The notes: generated by a model not told the origin, from the letters alone. Positions 1 to 7,535 are shown, counted from the stretch's first letter. The stretch is 14,102 nt of DNA from Gammaproteobacteria bacterium (GCA_030597275.1 JAUVSB010000013.1:1-14102), one strand, 5' to 3'. Numbers and translations: made by a program.

Positions 1-10
1 CTCGGGATCA

Positions 11-1468
11 ATGATGGCAAACAGATTTACTGATCTTTTTAAACCCGCTGATGAGTATCGGCTCACCAGCTGGCTGTTTCTTAAGATACTTGCCCTGATC
101 TATTTTGCAGCGTTTCTTTCTCTAGCCATACAGATTAGCGGCCTGGCAGGGCCAAATGGCCTCCTTCCTTTCAATGAGCTGCTTACAAATACCTACAGGG
201 ATATGGGCCCCCAGGCCTGGTGGCTCCTGCCCAACGTTTTCTGGTTCAATGCCTCTGATACAGCCCTTACCGGTGCTGCCTATGCAGGGGCAATCCTTGC
301 TGTTTTTCTTTTTACCGGACGCTTCAAACAGCTTGCTCTTGCCGGCATGTTTATTCTGTATCTGTCACTCTTCCATGCCAGCGGGATATTTCTTGGTTTT
401 CAGTGGGATACGCTGCTGCTGGAAACGGGTTTCCTGGCAATTTTCCTGACTCGAAACCCGACCGGCCTGATTATATTTCTTTACCATTGGTTATTGTTCC
501 GTTTTCGTTTCATGTCCGGTATCTTCAAGCTTGATAGTGGTGACACTGCATGGTCAGGACTTACCGCTCTCAATACCTATTTTGAAACACAGCCCTTACC
601 GCATATAGGCAGTTGGTATTTTCATCAGCTGCCAGAAATTATCTTGAAAGCAGGTGTACTACTTACCTTTGCAACTGAACTGATCATTCCGTTTTTCATT
701 TTCCTTCCCCGGCCCTACAGGTTGTTTGCAGCGGCTGTGACTATTGCCATGCAGTTGCTCATCATCGCAACCAGTAATCACAATTTCGTCAATCTGCTAA
801 TAATTCTTTTATGCCTGTTCCTGCTGGATGACAAAATCGTTGCACGAGTGATCCCAAAAAGGCTTCAGCAGAGAATAGTTGATCAGGGTAAGCCTGCCGG
901 CTTACTTTCAAAAAATCTAATCAGTTTGACAGCGTTACTGATTCTTGTAAGCAGCCTCACCTCATTCTACTGGAAGTTGACGAGATACCCTGTAGCAGAA
1001 TTTCTCAGCGATACGGCAACCATCAGCCATAGTTATGGTATTGGTCATATTTTTCATATCTTCCCCACCATGCAAACAGAAAGACAGGAACTCGAAATCC
1101 AGGGTTCTTATGATGGCAGGAACTGGCAAAGCTATATCTTCAAATACAAACCCGGCGCAGTGGATAGAGCACCACGTTTTAATGTGCCTCATCAACCTAG
1201 ACTCGACTGGATGATGTGGTTTATCCCCCCGCAGTCAGCTATGGATGACTACTGGTTCCGGCAATTGCTAAGAAGACTTCATGAAGGCTCTCCCCAGGTC
1301 CTTGCGCTACTGGAGCATAACCCATTTCCAGCAACTCCACCGCGGTATATCCGGGTGCTGGCATATCAATATCACTTCACCACGCCGGAACAGCGTGCTC
1401 AGACCGGAAACTGGTGGACACGTGAATATCTTGGTGTCTTTCCCTATGTAAGGCCTCGACGACCCTGA
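11..1468 (+). CDS. Lipase maturation factor (LMF1-like) family membrane protein
   Basis: This 485-residue protein resembles the lipase maturation factor family, whose animal members are ER proteins needed for folding of secreted lipases; the bacterial role is not established. The N-terminal 275 residues are mostly hydrophobic, with several membrane segments (about 22-42, 88-103, 107-130, 150-165, 213-232, 238-272), and one more lies at 302-320. Family-like motifs are WDTLLLETG (132-140), the stretch RFMSGIFKL with SGD and YFETQPLP (166-197), EIQGSYDGRNW (362-372), PHQPRLDWMMWF (393-404) and the C-terminal PRYIRVLAYQYHFT (444-457). The soluble C-terminal domain after residue 320 should lie on one side of the membrane. 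Two ATGs stand in tandem at 11 and 14, and the frame stays open to the window edge, so the true start may lie further upstream. The family call is firm; the function in this cell is not. Confidence 0.88.
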   Translation: MMANRFTDLFKPADEYRLTSWLFLKILALIYFAAFLSLAIQISGLAGPNGLLPFNELLTNTYRDMGPQAWWLLPNVFWFNASDTALTGAAYAGAILAVFLFTGRFKQLALAGMFILYLSLFHASGIFLGFQWDTLLLETGFLAIFLTRNPTGLIIFLYHWLLFRFRFMSGIFKLDSGDTAWSGLTALNTYFETQPLPHIGSWYFHQLPEIILKAGVLLTFATELIIPFFIFLPRPYRLFAAAVTIAMQLLIIATSNHNFVNLLIILLCLFLLDDKIVARVIPKRLQQRIVDQGKPAGLLSKNLISLTALLILVSSLTSFYWKLTRYPVAEFLSDTATISHSYGIGHIFHIFPTMQTERQELEIQGSYDGRNWQSYIFKYKPGAVDRAPRFNVPHQPRLDWMMWFIPPQSAMDDYWFRQLLRRLHEGSPQVLALLEHNPFPATPPRYIRVLAYQYHFTTPEQRAQTGNWWTREYLGVFPYVRPRRP

Positions 1469-1470
1469 CC

Positions 1471-1511
1471 CACATTTCTCAACAGGCTTCAACATCACCG
1501 TGAGAAATGTG
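1471..1511. terminator. 11-bp perfect inverted repeat between convergent genes
   Basis: CACATTTCTCA at 1471-1481 is exactly complementary to TGAGAAATGTG at 1501-1511, with a 19-base loop. It lies just after the lipase-maturation-factor stop and just before the end of the convergent DUF2202 gene, the position expected of a bidirectional terminator. There is no T tract on either side, so intrinsic termination is uncertain; a transcript-stabilising hairpin is the alternative. Confidence 0.45.
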
Positions 1512-1524
1512 ATGTCAGCATGAT

Positions 1525-2058
1525 TCAGCCAGCCTGTGCCGTAAAGGCCTGCAAGTGATTGTATGATCCCTGCAGCAGATTCTCATACGCCCGGATCAGG
1601 TCATCATGGGTGGTCGCAGAAATTGCTTTTTGCAAATCTGCAATATCAGTCTCTTCAATAAAGATGCCCACCTTAATGGCTTCAGCTGAGCTTGTCATGC
1701 CTCGAGCAACAAGCTGATTATAGAGTGATGCAAGCGTCGGGTTTGTGAAACTGCCTGTTGCATCACTAGTTACCGGATCAGCAATGCCGTAGCTAGCCAA
1801 CATCCCTGCAAGCGTATCCATATGTGTTTGTTCTGACCCGGAGATATTATTGAAAATTGACAGATTCCATTTGTTAAACAAGGTTCGATACACATCTCTT
1901 GCCAGTTTTTCCTCTTCACGCATAAACACCAGGTTTTCCGTTTCTGCAGCACTTAGTGTTGACGTTGTTCCTCCACCAGATGAAGTTGATGAGCCGGAGT
2001 CGGAGCATCCAGTAAGGAATAAAGTTGATAGAACCAGAACAGTAAATATTGTTTTCAT
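1525..2058 (-). CDS. DUF2202 ferritin-like lipoprotein
   Basis: This is a 177-residue exported protein. The first 17 residues form a lipoprotein signal ending in LTGC, so C18 should be lipidated, and a Ser/Gly/Thr-rich tether (19-34) follows. The rest matches the DUF2202 ferritin-like fold, a four-helix bundle that can bind a di-metal centre. Candidate ligands sit in FMREEEKLARD (45-55), SEQTHM, FIEETDI and SYNHLQAF, each falling on a predicted helix. The reaction is unknown for the family; metal storage or oxidant handling at the envelope is only inference. The start is well supported: a GAGGTG ribosome site at 2067-2072 lies about 8 bases upstream of the ATG. A palindrome at 2076-2095 sits directly upstream and may control it. 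The gene is monocistronic in this window. Confidence 0.85.
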   Translation of the reverse strand: MKTIFTVLVLSTLFLTGCSDSGSSTSSGGGTTSTLSAAETENLVFMREEEKLARDVYRTLFNKWNLSIFNNISGSEQTHMDTLAGMLASYGIADPVTSDATGSFTNPTLASLYNQLVARGMTSSAEAIKVGIFIEETDIADLQKAISATTHDDLIRAYENLLQGSYNHLQAFTAQAG

Positions 2059-2075
2059 GACGTTTACACCTCTAC

Positions 2076-2095
2076 ATATTAGATATTTCTAATAT
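2076..2095. promoter_or_regulatory. AT-rich palindrome, candidate operator of the DUF2202 gene
   Basis: ATATTAGA (2076-2083) and TCTAATAT (2088-2095) are perfect inverted repeats around a 4-base centre. The dyad ends 3 bases from the ribosome site of the DUF2202 gene and is rich in TATAAT-like sequence on the minus strand, so a bound repressor could block the promoter. The regulator cannot be named from sequence; ArsR- or MarR-type proteins often use sites of this shape. Confidence 0.4.
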
Positions 2096-2117
2096 ATCAG
2101 CAGGCAACACGCTGATC

Positions 2118-2132
2118 AGTGACATTGTCACT
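2118..2132. promoter_or_regulatory. Second dyad in the divergent intergenic region
   Basis: AGTGAC (2118-2123) and GTCACT (2127-2132) are perfect inverted repeats with an ATT centre. It lies 22 bases from the AT-rich palindrome, in the 284-bp gap (2059-2342) between the divergent DUF2202 and PBP7-like genes. It could be a regulator site or a chance dyad. I see nothing else firm in the rest of this gap: no convincing -35/-10 pair and no small gene. Confidence 0.25.
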
Positions 2133-2342
2133 AGCCCATACATTTTTGCTGTATTTCCAAATACCCGGCTATCTCATGTATATCGTCTATACTTAGCTTT
2201 GATGGTGCAGCAAATTTGATCGAAACCTGATTTCAAAAATACCACTAGTCTGCCATAACTTATTATTTCTCCATCATCAAGCGCGGTATAAGATACGCCT
2301 GTCCAAAATAATATTTTCTAACAAACCGGTCGTCCCGTAATT

Positions 2343-3257
2343 ATGTATAAAGCGGTAACTTTCTGTTTCATCACTCTCAGCTTGCTGAGCACAACTGTGC
2401 TGGCAAAAGATCTGGCAGTGGAAAGCCCGATAGTGGTGGCTAAATTATCGGATACCAGCCCTGGCCGGAACATTACCTCAACAAATAAGTGGCGCTCACT
2501 TAATCCTGCAAAGCTGAAATTACGCTCTGCTTCCGCACTGGTTGTCGATATCCATGGCAACGATGTTTATGCCAAAGATGCAAATAAGGCCAGGCCTATA
2601 GCTTCCATCACCAAGCTGATGACCGCTATGGTCACACTTGATGCAGATTTACCTCTAAATAATAAAATTACTATTACCAAGGCGGATAGGGACCGTGTGA
2701 AAGGGACTGGCTCTCGTCTGAAATATGGCGCAAAGCTGAGCCGCAAAGATATGCTCAGCCTGGCCCTGATGTCTTCTGAAAATCGGGCAGCCTCTTCACT
2801 TGGGCGCAGCTACCCGGGTGGTACCCAGGCCTTTGTCAGGGCAATGAATAAAAAGGCAAAATCACTTGGCATGAGAAATAGCCACTTTGCTGATCCTGCA
2901 GGTTTGAAATCCGGCAATAAAGCGTCAGCCAGGGATATTGCTACCATGGTCCGTGCAGCGATGAGATACCCGCTGATAAGAAAGGCCACTACAACCAGGA
3001 AAATGACTGTCTATCCTTACAGAGGACGCGGCCCACTTCGTTATGGCAACACCAATCGACTGCTTAAAAACAAGAACTGGGAAATTCGACTGAGCAAGAC
3101 CGGTTACATCAAGGAAGCCGGGCGCTGCCTGACCATGTAGGCAGAAATATCCCATCAGCCCCTGGTCATTGTTTTACTGAATTCTTATGGCAAGCTAACG
3201 CCAACTGGAGACTCAAACCGCATTCGCAAGTGGATAGAGGGCGGCATTAAACTCTAA
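2343..3257 (+). pseudogene. pbpG: PBP7/PbpG-type D-alanyl-D-alanine endopeptidase interrupted by an amber codon
   Basis: This is a periplasmic serine peptidase of the low-molecular-weight penicillin-binding protein family, which cleaves cross-links in peptidoglycan. A signal peptide ends near VLA-KD (residues 20-23). All three active-site motifs are present: SITK (88-91), SEN (145-147) and KTG (252-254). The open frame stops at a TAG at 3138-3140 after residue 265, right after EAGRCLTM. In the same frame the coding continues for 38 more codons (3141-3254) with typical family sequence (AEISHQPLVIVLLNSYGK, then RIRKWIEGG) and ends at TAA 3255-3257, giving about 304 codons, a normal PbpG length. 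Other family members have a residue, often Gln or Lys, at the stop position, so a CAG-to-TAG change is the simplest explanation. The truncated product loses the last strand and helix of the fold and is probably non-functional; amber suppression or a sequencing error would make it intact. No clear Shine-Dalgarno precedes the ATG. Confidence 0.85.
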
Positions 3258-3524
3258 AGCAGCAGATCATTGATAAAGCCAGCTTTTTCAGAAATATATC
3301 TATAGGCCTGGACATTTTATTAAGATCCGAGCGCTTCCCTAATAACTGTTTCACCATCATTTCTAAATACGCCTGCATATCACCAGTATTCCCGTTGATA
3401 CCAGCGTTCATACCAGCCTGGTTTGATCCATAATTTCTCTCAGTACCTCTATCTAACAAAATCCCATGGATTCTTTCTTACTCACGTCTATACTAAAGAA
3501 ACTAAAAATAAAGGGTGTGTAAAA
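3258..3524. other. Intergenic region between two damaged genes
   Basis: This 267-bp gap separates the PBP7-like gene from the pilU remnant. It contains a -10-like TATACT at 3489-3494, and AAAGGG at 3510-3515 as a ribosome site for the ATG at 3525. A minus-strand open frame (3247-3477) runs through most of it but has only a TTG start or an internal ATG, and no recognisable motif. Short direct repeats of ATACCAGC occur near 3400-3415. Otherwise I see nothing. Confidence 0.4.
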
Positions 3525-4480
3525 ATGAACCAGGAACAGGCTATTGATTACCCGAATAATTTACTAAAAATCATGTTGAGTAAAGAGGCATCTGACCTTT
3601 TTATATCAGAAGACTTCCCCCCATCAATAAAAGTTCATGAAGAAATGACAGCAGTCTCTGACCAGAAATTAAGCTCTAAACATACCCACGCTATCGCCAA
3701 TGCGGCAATGATTGACTTTCGCAATGAAAACTCCAATGGACACATCATTACCATTGAAGATCCAGTTGAATATGTGCACAGCAATAAAAACTGCCTGGTA
3801 ACCCAGCGCGAGGTTGGTGTTGACACAAAAAACTGGTTTGCAGCTTTAAAAACACACTGCGCCAGGCTCCGGATGTCATTCTCATCGGAGAGATACGAGA
3901 TCAGGAAACCATGGAGTACGCCATTGCTTTTGCAGAAACAGGGCATCTGTGTATGGCCACATTACATGCCAATAGTGCCAACCAGGCGATGGACCGTATC
4001 ATCAACTTTTTTCCGGAAGCAAAACGGCAGCAACTGCTGATGGATTTATCACTTAATATGAAATGCATCATGTCACAGCGACTGATACCTACCGCAGATG
4101 GGAAAGGCCGTTGTGCCGCCATTGAAATACTCATGAACACGCCGATGATTCAGAGTCTGATCTTTAAAGGACAGGTACAGGACCTGAAAGAACAAATGAA
4201 GAAAGGTGCCAAACACGGCATGCGCACATTCGACCAGGCATTATTTGATCTATTTGAATCCGGACAAACAACGATTGAAGATACACTTCGAAATGCCGAT
4301 TCATTGAATGAGCTTAAACTCTATATAAAACTGAACAGCAAGCGTGCTGGTCAGGCAAAAGATTCCAAACCAAAGGTGGAACTCAGCATTCTTGGTGAGG
4401 AGAAAAATGAAAATGAAGATGGGACATCCAATTTCATGCGCAAGGAAGATCCACCATCAGAAAGCAGCCAGGCTCAATAG
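3525..4480 (+). pseudogene. pilU: pilU remnant (type IV pilus retraction ATPase) with internal deletion and frameshift
   Basis: PilU is a cytoplasmic hexameric ATPase that helps PilT retract type IV pili. The N-terminus (LLKIMLSKEASDLFISEDFPPS) and the region from AAMIDFRNENSNGHIITIEDP onward match PilU, but about 90 residues between them are missing, including the N-terminal domain core and the Walker A loop (GATGTGKST in homologues). The junction is near 3670-3700 and stays in frame. A second lesion lies in the A tract at 3848-3852: one added A restores ALKNTLRQAPDVILIGEIRDQETMEYAIAF, the normal Walker B region. The downstream half (His box AETGHLCMATLHA, LMDLSLNMK, LIPTADGKGR, TFDQALFDLFESG) is well preserved to a TAG at 4478-4480. 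Without Walker A it cannot hydrolyse ATP. No pilT neighbour is present, and an intact pilU may exist elsewhere in the genome. Confidence 0.9.
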
Positions 4481-4495
4481 CTATTTTGGCTTTTT
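4466..4495 (+). terminator. Candidate intrinsic terminator at abutting convergent stops
   Basis: AGCCA (4466-4470) can pair with TGGCT (4487-4491), followed by a T run at 4491-4495. The 16-base loop contains the self-complementary AATAGCTATT (4476-4485), which spans both stop codons. The stem is short, so termination is uncertain. It would serve the pilU remnant transcript. Confidence 0.3.
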
Positions 4496-5788
4496 GTTCA
4501 TAAGAGCTTTCAATTTTCCCAGGATTTTGGGTGTGTCCCAATGTATACCCCCCTTTACCCCATAAACAATTCTTCCATCAGGACCGATGACGAAGGTAGA
4601 CGGGAATACCACGACATTCCATTGTGCTGAGACCTTGCCATCTGTATCAAGAAGTACAGGGAAATCGACGTCCACTTCTTTCATGAATGTCCTGATTGCT
4701 TCCTCATCTTCAGCATAATCAACAGATATCAGCTCAAAAGGAGTGCCTTTCATCTTCCCAATTAAACGGTTCAACGACGGAATTTCTTCAACACATGGCC
4801 CGCACCAGCTTGCCCAGAAATTCACCAGCGTGACCTTGCCCCTGTAATCAGAATGCCTTGCTCGCTCACCACGTGCAGTAAAAAGGTCCAGCGGTGGTGG
4901 CACCGGGTTTCCCTTAAACGGTCTCAATGAAGAATCAAGTTTACTGTCCTTTTCTGTCTGCTCCACATTTAGTTGTGCCAGCTCTAAGGGAGTAGGTGTC
5001 CGCATAAGTAAACGGGTTGCGCGCACTATTTCACGTGGCAGTTTCTTGATCAGGCTTATCGTCTCTGGTGCGTTATCGGCCACGTAGAATATCCCTGTAA
5101 CGCCTGGAAATATTTTCGTATACACCTGGGCGCCGCCTTTTTGAAGCTCAGTTACCACCTTATCCATCTGCCAGCGGTTACCACGGCTTCCGCTTTGAAA
5201 AAATACTACTGGAATATTACTTGCTGATGCCACTGGCGCAAAGATGGGTTCAAGACCAAGATCGGGTACTTTACTATATAGTTCAGGGGACAGGAGGATC
5301 ACACCATTCAGGTAGATGTCACTTCTTAGGCCATTCGTTAATTTATACTGAGCAGAAATCTGTTGCTGCTGCCATTTACGAATCCCCCGCAAGACGGGTA
5401 TAGAGGCATAAGCCCGAGTCATGACAGTAACATGCTTGCCCGTTATTTCATTCGCCTTTGCAATTAAGCCTGCCACATAACGGCCATCCATCTCCCTGAA
5501 TGTACTTGTAGCTTTCGGTAAAAACAGGTTCTCTACAAGATCGATATGCCAAAATTCAACACCGAGTTTTGCCACTTCGGTAGAAATATTATCTATACGT
5601 TCAGGCATGCCAAAACCTGTAGATATAAACAGGACCAGCTGGTCGCCTTTTGCCTGGTAGCGGTCAACAGTTAATTCTTCATCAAGCACCTCTACTGACA
5701 GGCTTTCTTTGCCGTGTGCAGCCAAGGCTACAAAATAAAGTAAGAACACTAGACAAATTGGAAGTTTGAATTTCAACAGCAACCCCAT
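4481..5788 (-). CDS. Exported fusion of alpha/beta-hydrolase-like domain and TlpA-type thioredoxin
   Basis: This 435-residue protein starts with a signal sequence or membrane anchor (about 7-25). Residues 35-260 resemble the alpha/beta-hydrolase fold of the VirJ/AcvB kind: LVLFISTGFG (51-60), FWHIDLV (79-85), then a strand and turn VTVMTRAYASIPVL where the usual G-x-S-x-G nucleophile elbow would be, and GVILLSPEL (162-170). The nucleophile motif is not recognisable, so the domain may bind rather than hydrolyse. After a linker (265-300), residues 297-430 form a TlpA/ResA-like thioredoxin with WCGPC (328-332), the cis-proline region FPS (395-397) and FVIGPDGRIVYG. It should act as a thiol-disulfide oxidoreductase in the periplasm. 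Its stop directly abuts the pilU stop. A 56-bp gap separates it from the upstream diguanylate cyclase gene, so co-transcription is possible. The thioredoxin call is firm, the first domain less so. Confidence 0.82.
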   Translation of the reverse strand: MGLLLKFKLPICLVFLLYFVALAAHGKESLSVEVLDEELTVDRYQAKGDQLVLFISTGFGMPERIDNISTEVAKLGVEFWHIDLVENLFLPKATSTFREMDGRYVAGLIAKANEITGKHVTVMTRAYASIPVLRGIRKWQQQQISAQYKLTNGLRSDIYLNGVILLSPELYSKVPDLGLEPIFAPVASASNIPVVFFQSGSRGNRWQMDKVVTELQKGGAQVYTKIFPGVTGIFYVADNAPETISLIKKLPREIVRATRLLMRTPTPLELAQLNVEQTEKDSKLDSSLRPFKGNPVPPPLDLFTARGERARHSDYRGKVTLVNFWASWCGPCVEEIPSLNRLIGKMKGTPFELISVDYAEDEEAIRTFMKEVDVDFPVLLDTDGKVSAQWNVVVFPSTFVIGPDGRIVYGVKGGIHWDTPKILGKLKALMNKKPK

Positions 5789-5844
5789 TTTTATATTTTT
5801 TCTGTTGCTTAAGCTTAGCAGAAGAACAGGGTTTTACACTGTGG

Positions 5845-7068
5845 TTACGTGCTGACCCGGTTGCGACCTTTTTTCTTGGCACGATACAGTGCTTTGTCGG
5901 CTATTTTTAGAACCTCTTCAGGAGTATTGCCTGTTCTCTGGCTATCGGCAATTCCGATGCTAATCGTAATTTTTTCAGACTTACGTGAAGCGCTTGTTTT
6001 CCCTGTTTTTTTTGTTTTGTGCTTTGGCCGATTCTTACCACGTACAGTAAATTTCGCCTCAGCAATTTCCTCACGTAATGTCTCGAGGACCGGTTTAACA
6101 TCTTTCAATTCCCTGCCGGGAAAAACCAACGTAAATTCCTCGCCACCATATCGAAAAGCCTTACTACCGCCCCCGGCTCTGGCAATATAGTTTGCAACCA
6201 TTTTCAATACCTGGTCGCCTACATCGTGGCCATAACGATCATTAAATTTTTTAAAGAAATCAATGTCCAGCATTGCAATACTATATTGAGCACCCAGCTT
6301 GTTCATATGCTCGCGCAGGGCACGACGGCCTGCCAGTCCGGTAAGTTCATCGCGATATGCAAGATAAAAACTATTTCGAAGGATGAAGATCAGTACCAGC
6401 ACCAATGCAATAGTAAAAATAAATTCAACTTTTGCCATCTCTGGAAAAAAATAAAGAGCCAGGCCTGCACCCGTTAACAAACCGAAAAAACTGCTTTCCA
6501 CTGCTGCCGGTTTAAGAAATAGTGAAACAAGCAGTAAGCACATGGTAATTAGATAAAACACAACTACGACATCGGGTAAAGGCAGTTCCTGGCTGATTTC
6601 CTGTGGAAAAATAGTCACGCTTAACCAGTCTGGATTAAAAAATGAGTGCTCTCCCGCAAGCAATAAAGGAATGACAGGTAGTGCTGTGCATAAAATTAGC
6701 CTAAGAAAACCGCGCACAGAAAAAATGTTACATTCTTTCGAAAATAAAAATAACAAAACGGCAAGTAGATAGAACAGGAAGACCAGCTGGATAAATATAA
6801 ACTGATCAATTGGCAAAAATACTTCAGGTGGTCTGACATCACCCAGTATCAGCATGAGGAAAATTGCTGTCAGATAAAGTACAAAAAATAAGCGCGTCTG
6901 GTTAAATGACAGGCTGAGCAGCATTGTAAGCAGCAACAGCGGATAAGAAGCATAATGCCTGATCATCTTCAGGCCAGCTGGCACATCATCAATCCACGGC
7001 AATAAAAGCAATGCGATAGCAAAGAAAGCAGGTGTTAATAATAGTGTTGATATGAATGCTTTTATCAT
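5845..7068 (-). CDS. Membrane diguanylate cyclase (GGEEF)
   Basis: This 407-residue protein makes c-di-GMP from two GTP. About six or more membrane segments fill residues 5-230 (around 5-25, 38-54, 60-77, 88-110, 118-138, 166-186, 193-230), with no recognised sensor domain. The GGDEF domain starts at DELTGLAGRR (240-249), with the metal-binding MLDIDFFKKFND (266-277) and the active-site loop RYGGEEF (306-312), so catalysis should be intact. The product-inhibition RxxD site is absent: the aligned position reads GGGS. A Lys/Arg-rich insert at about 343-366 separates two strands before ITISIGIA; I recall comparable basic inserts in some gammaproteobacterial cyclases. The ATG at 7068 has no strong ribosome site. 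It lies 50 bp after the GFA gene and before the thioredoxin fusion, all on one strand. Confidence 0.9.
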   Translation of the reverse strand: MIKAFISTLLLTPAFFAIALLLLPWIDDVPAGLKMIRHYASYPLLLLTMLLSLSFNQTRLFFVLYLTAIFLMLILGDVRPPEVFLPIDQFIFIQLVFLFYLLAVLLFLFSKECNIFSVRGFLRLILCTALPVIPLLLAGEHSFFNPDWLSVTIFPQEISQELPLPDVVVVFYLITMCLLLVSLFLKPAAVESSFFGLLTGAGLALYFFPEMAKVEFIFTIALVLVLIFILRNSFYLAYRDELTGLAGRRALREHMNKLGAQYSIAMLDIDFFKKFNDRYGHDVGDQVLKMVANYIARAGGGSKAFRYGGEEFTLVFPGRELKDVKPVLETLREEIAEAKFTVRGKNRPKHKTKKTGKTSASRKSEKITISIGIADSQRTGNTPEEVLKIADKALYRAKKKGRNRVST

Positions 7069-7118
7069 TGGCTAATCATAACTATCCCGTAACACTCTTA
7101 GGAGCACATCGATAAATC

Positions 7119-7535
7119 TTACTCTGGATATTCGGAAAAGACTGGAAGCTCATCATCCTGACATGACCAGTCAGCTCTTGATTCCCAGAATATCCGGTGC
7201 TGAGGTAATGCAGGCAAATCACCATCAACTGAACCGGCAGGGACGAGGACAGCATCCAGCTGTTCAATTACCCTGGGCATAGGGCTGCCGCATTTTGAGC
7301 AAAAATAATTGTAAAACCTTTTTGCCTCTGGCATGTCATAACGAGCTAGCACCGACTCCCCACTAAGCCATTTCAAACTGGATAATGGAGAAACAAGAAC
7401 ATTGCTTGCATGGCCGGTGCCTGTTGCCTTACGGCAACGTTGACAATGGCAATGCGAAAAACGTTCAATATTACCTTCCACTTCGTATTTCACTGCCCCA
7501 CAGAGACAACTTCCGCTAAATTTAATTTGTGACAT
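7119..7535 (-). CDS. GFA-domain (CENP-V/GFA) zinc protein
   Basis: This 138-residue cytoplasmic protein is of the GFA family (named after glutathione-dependent formaldehyde-activating enzyme). The cysteine pattern is complete: C10-L-C12, then C29-H-C31-x-x-C34, and C79-S-K-C82, which in the family bind two zinc ions. Other family marks are GSCLCGAVKYEVEG (8-21), RCRKATGTGHASN (33-45) and a final strand pair around VPAGSVDGD. Most members have no proven enzyme activity, so a formaldehyde role should not be assumed. The start is well supported by AGGAGG about 8 bases upstream of the ATG. It is the first gene of a possible three-gene run with the cyclase and the thioredoxin fusion. Confidence 0.9.
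   Translation of the reverse strand: MSQIKFSGSCLCGAVKYEVEGNIERFSHCHCQRCRKATGTGHASNVLVSPLSSLKWLSGESVLARYDMPEAKRFYNYFCSKCGSPMPRVIEQLDAVLVPAGSVDGDLPALPQHRIFWESRADWSCQDDELPVFSEYPE

Noticed and set aside
1850..2092. Plus-strand frame across the start of the DUF2202 gene
   Set aside because: It overlaps a lipoprotein gene with a strong ribosome site and lipobox, and is not protein-like.
3138..3140. TAG as a recoded sense codon (pyrrolysine or reassigned amber)
   Set aside because: TAG ends other genes in the window normally and the family has no special residue at this site. A simple C-to-T nonsense change explains it.
3247..3477. Minus-strand open frame between the two damaged genes, about 70 codons
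   Set aside because: It depends on a TTG or an internal ATG, overlaps the real end of the PBP7-like coding sequence and has no recognisable motif. Its G/N-rich part comes from short direct repeats in the DNA.
3911..4480. The 189-codon frame as an independent new gene
   Set aside because: It is the direct continuation of pilU after a one-base frameshift; the upstream part of the same frame also matches PilU.
5790..5844. Short symmetric bases around CTTAAGCTTAG as a terminator between the cyclase and the thioredoxin fusion
   Set aside because: The stem is too short and no T tract follows on the transcribed strand.
5849..6190. Plus-strand frame of 113 codons opposite the GGEEF domain
   Set aside because: It is a shadow of a well-conserved catalytic domain on the other strand.
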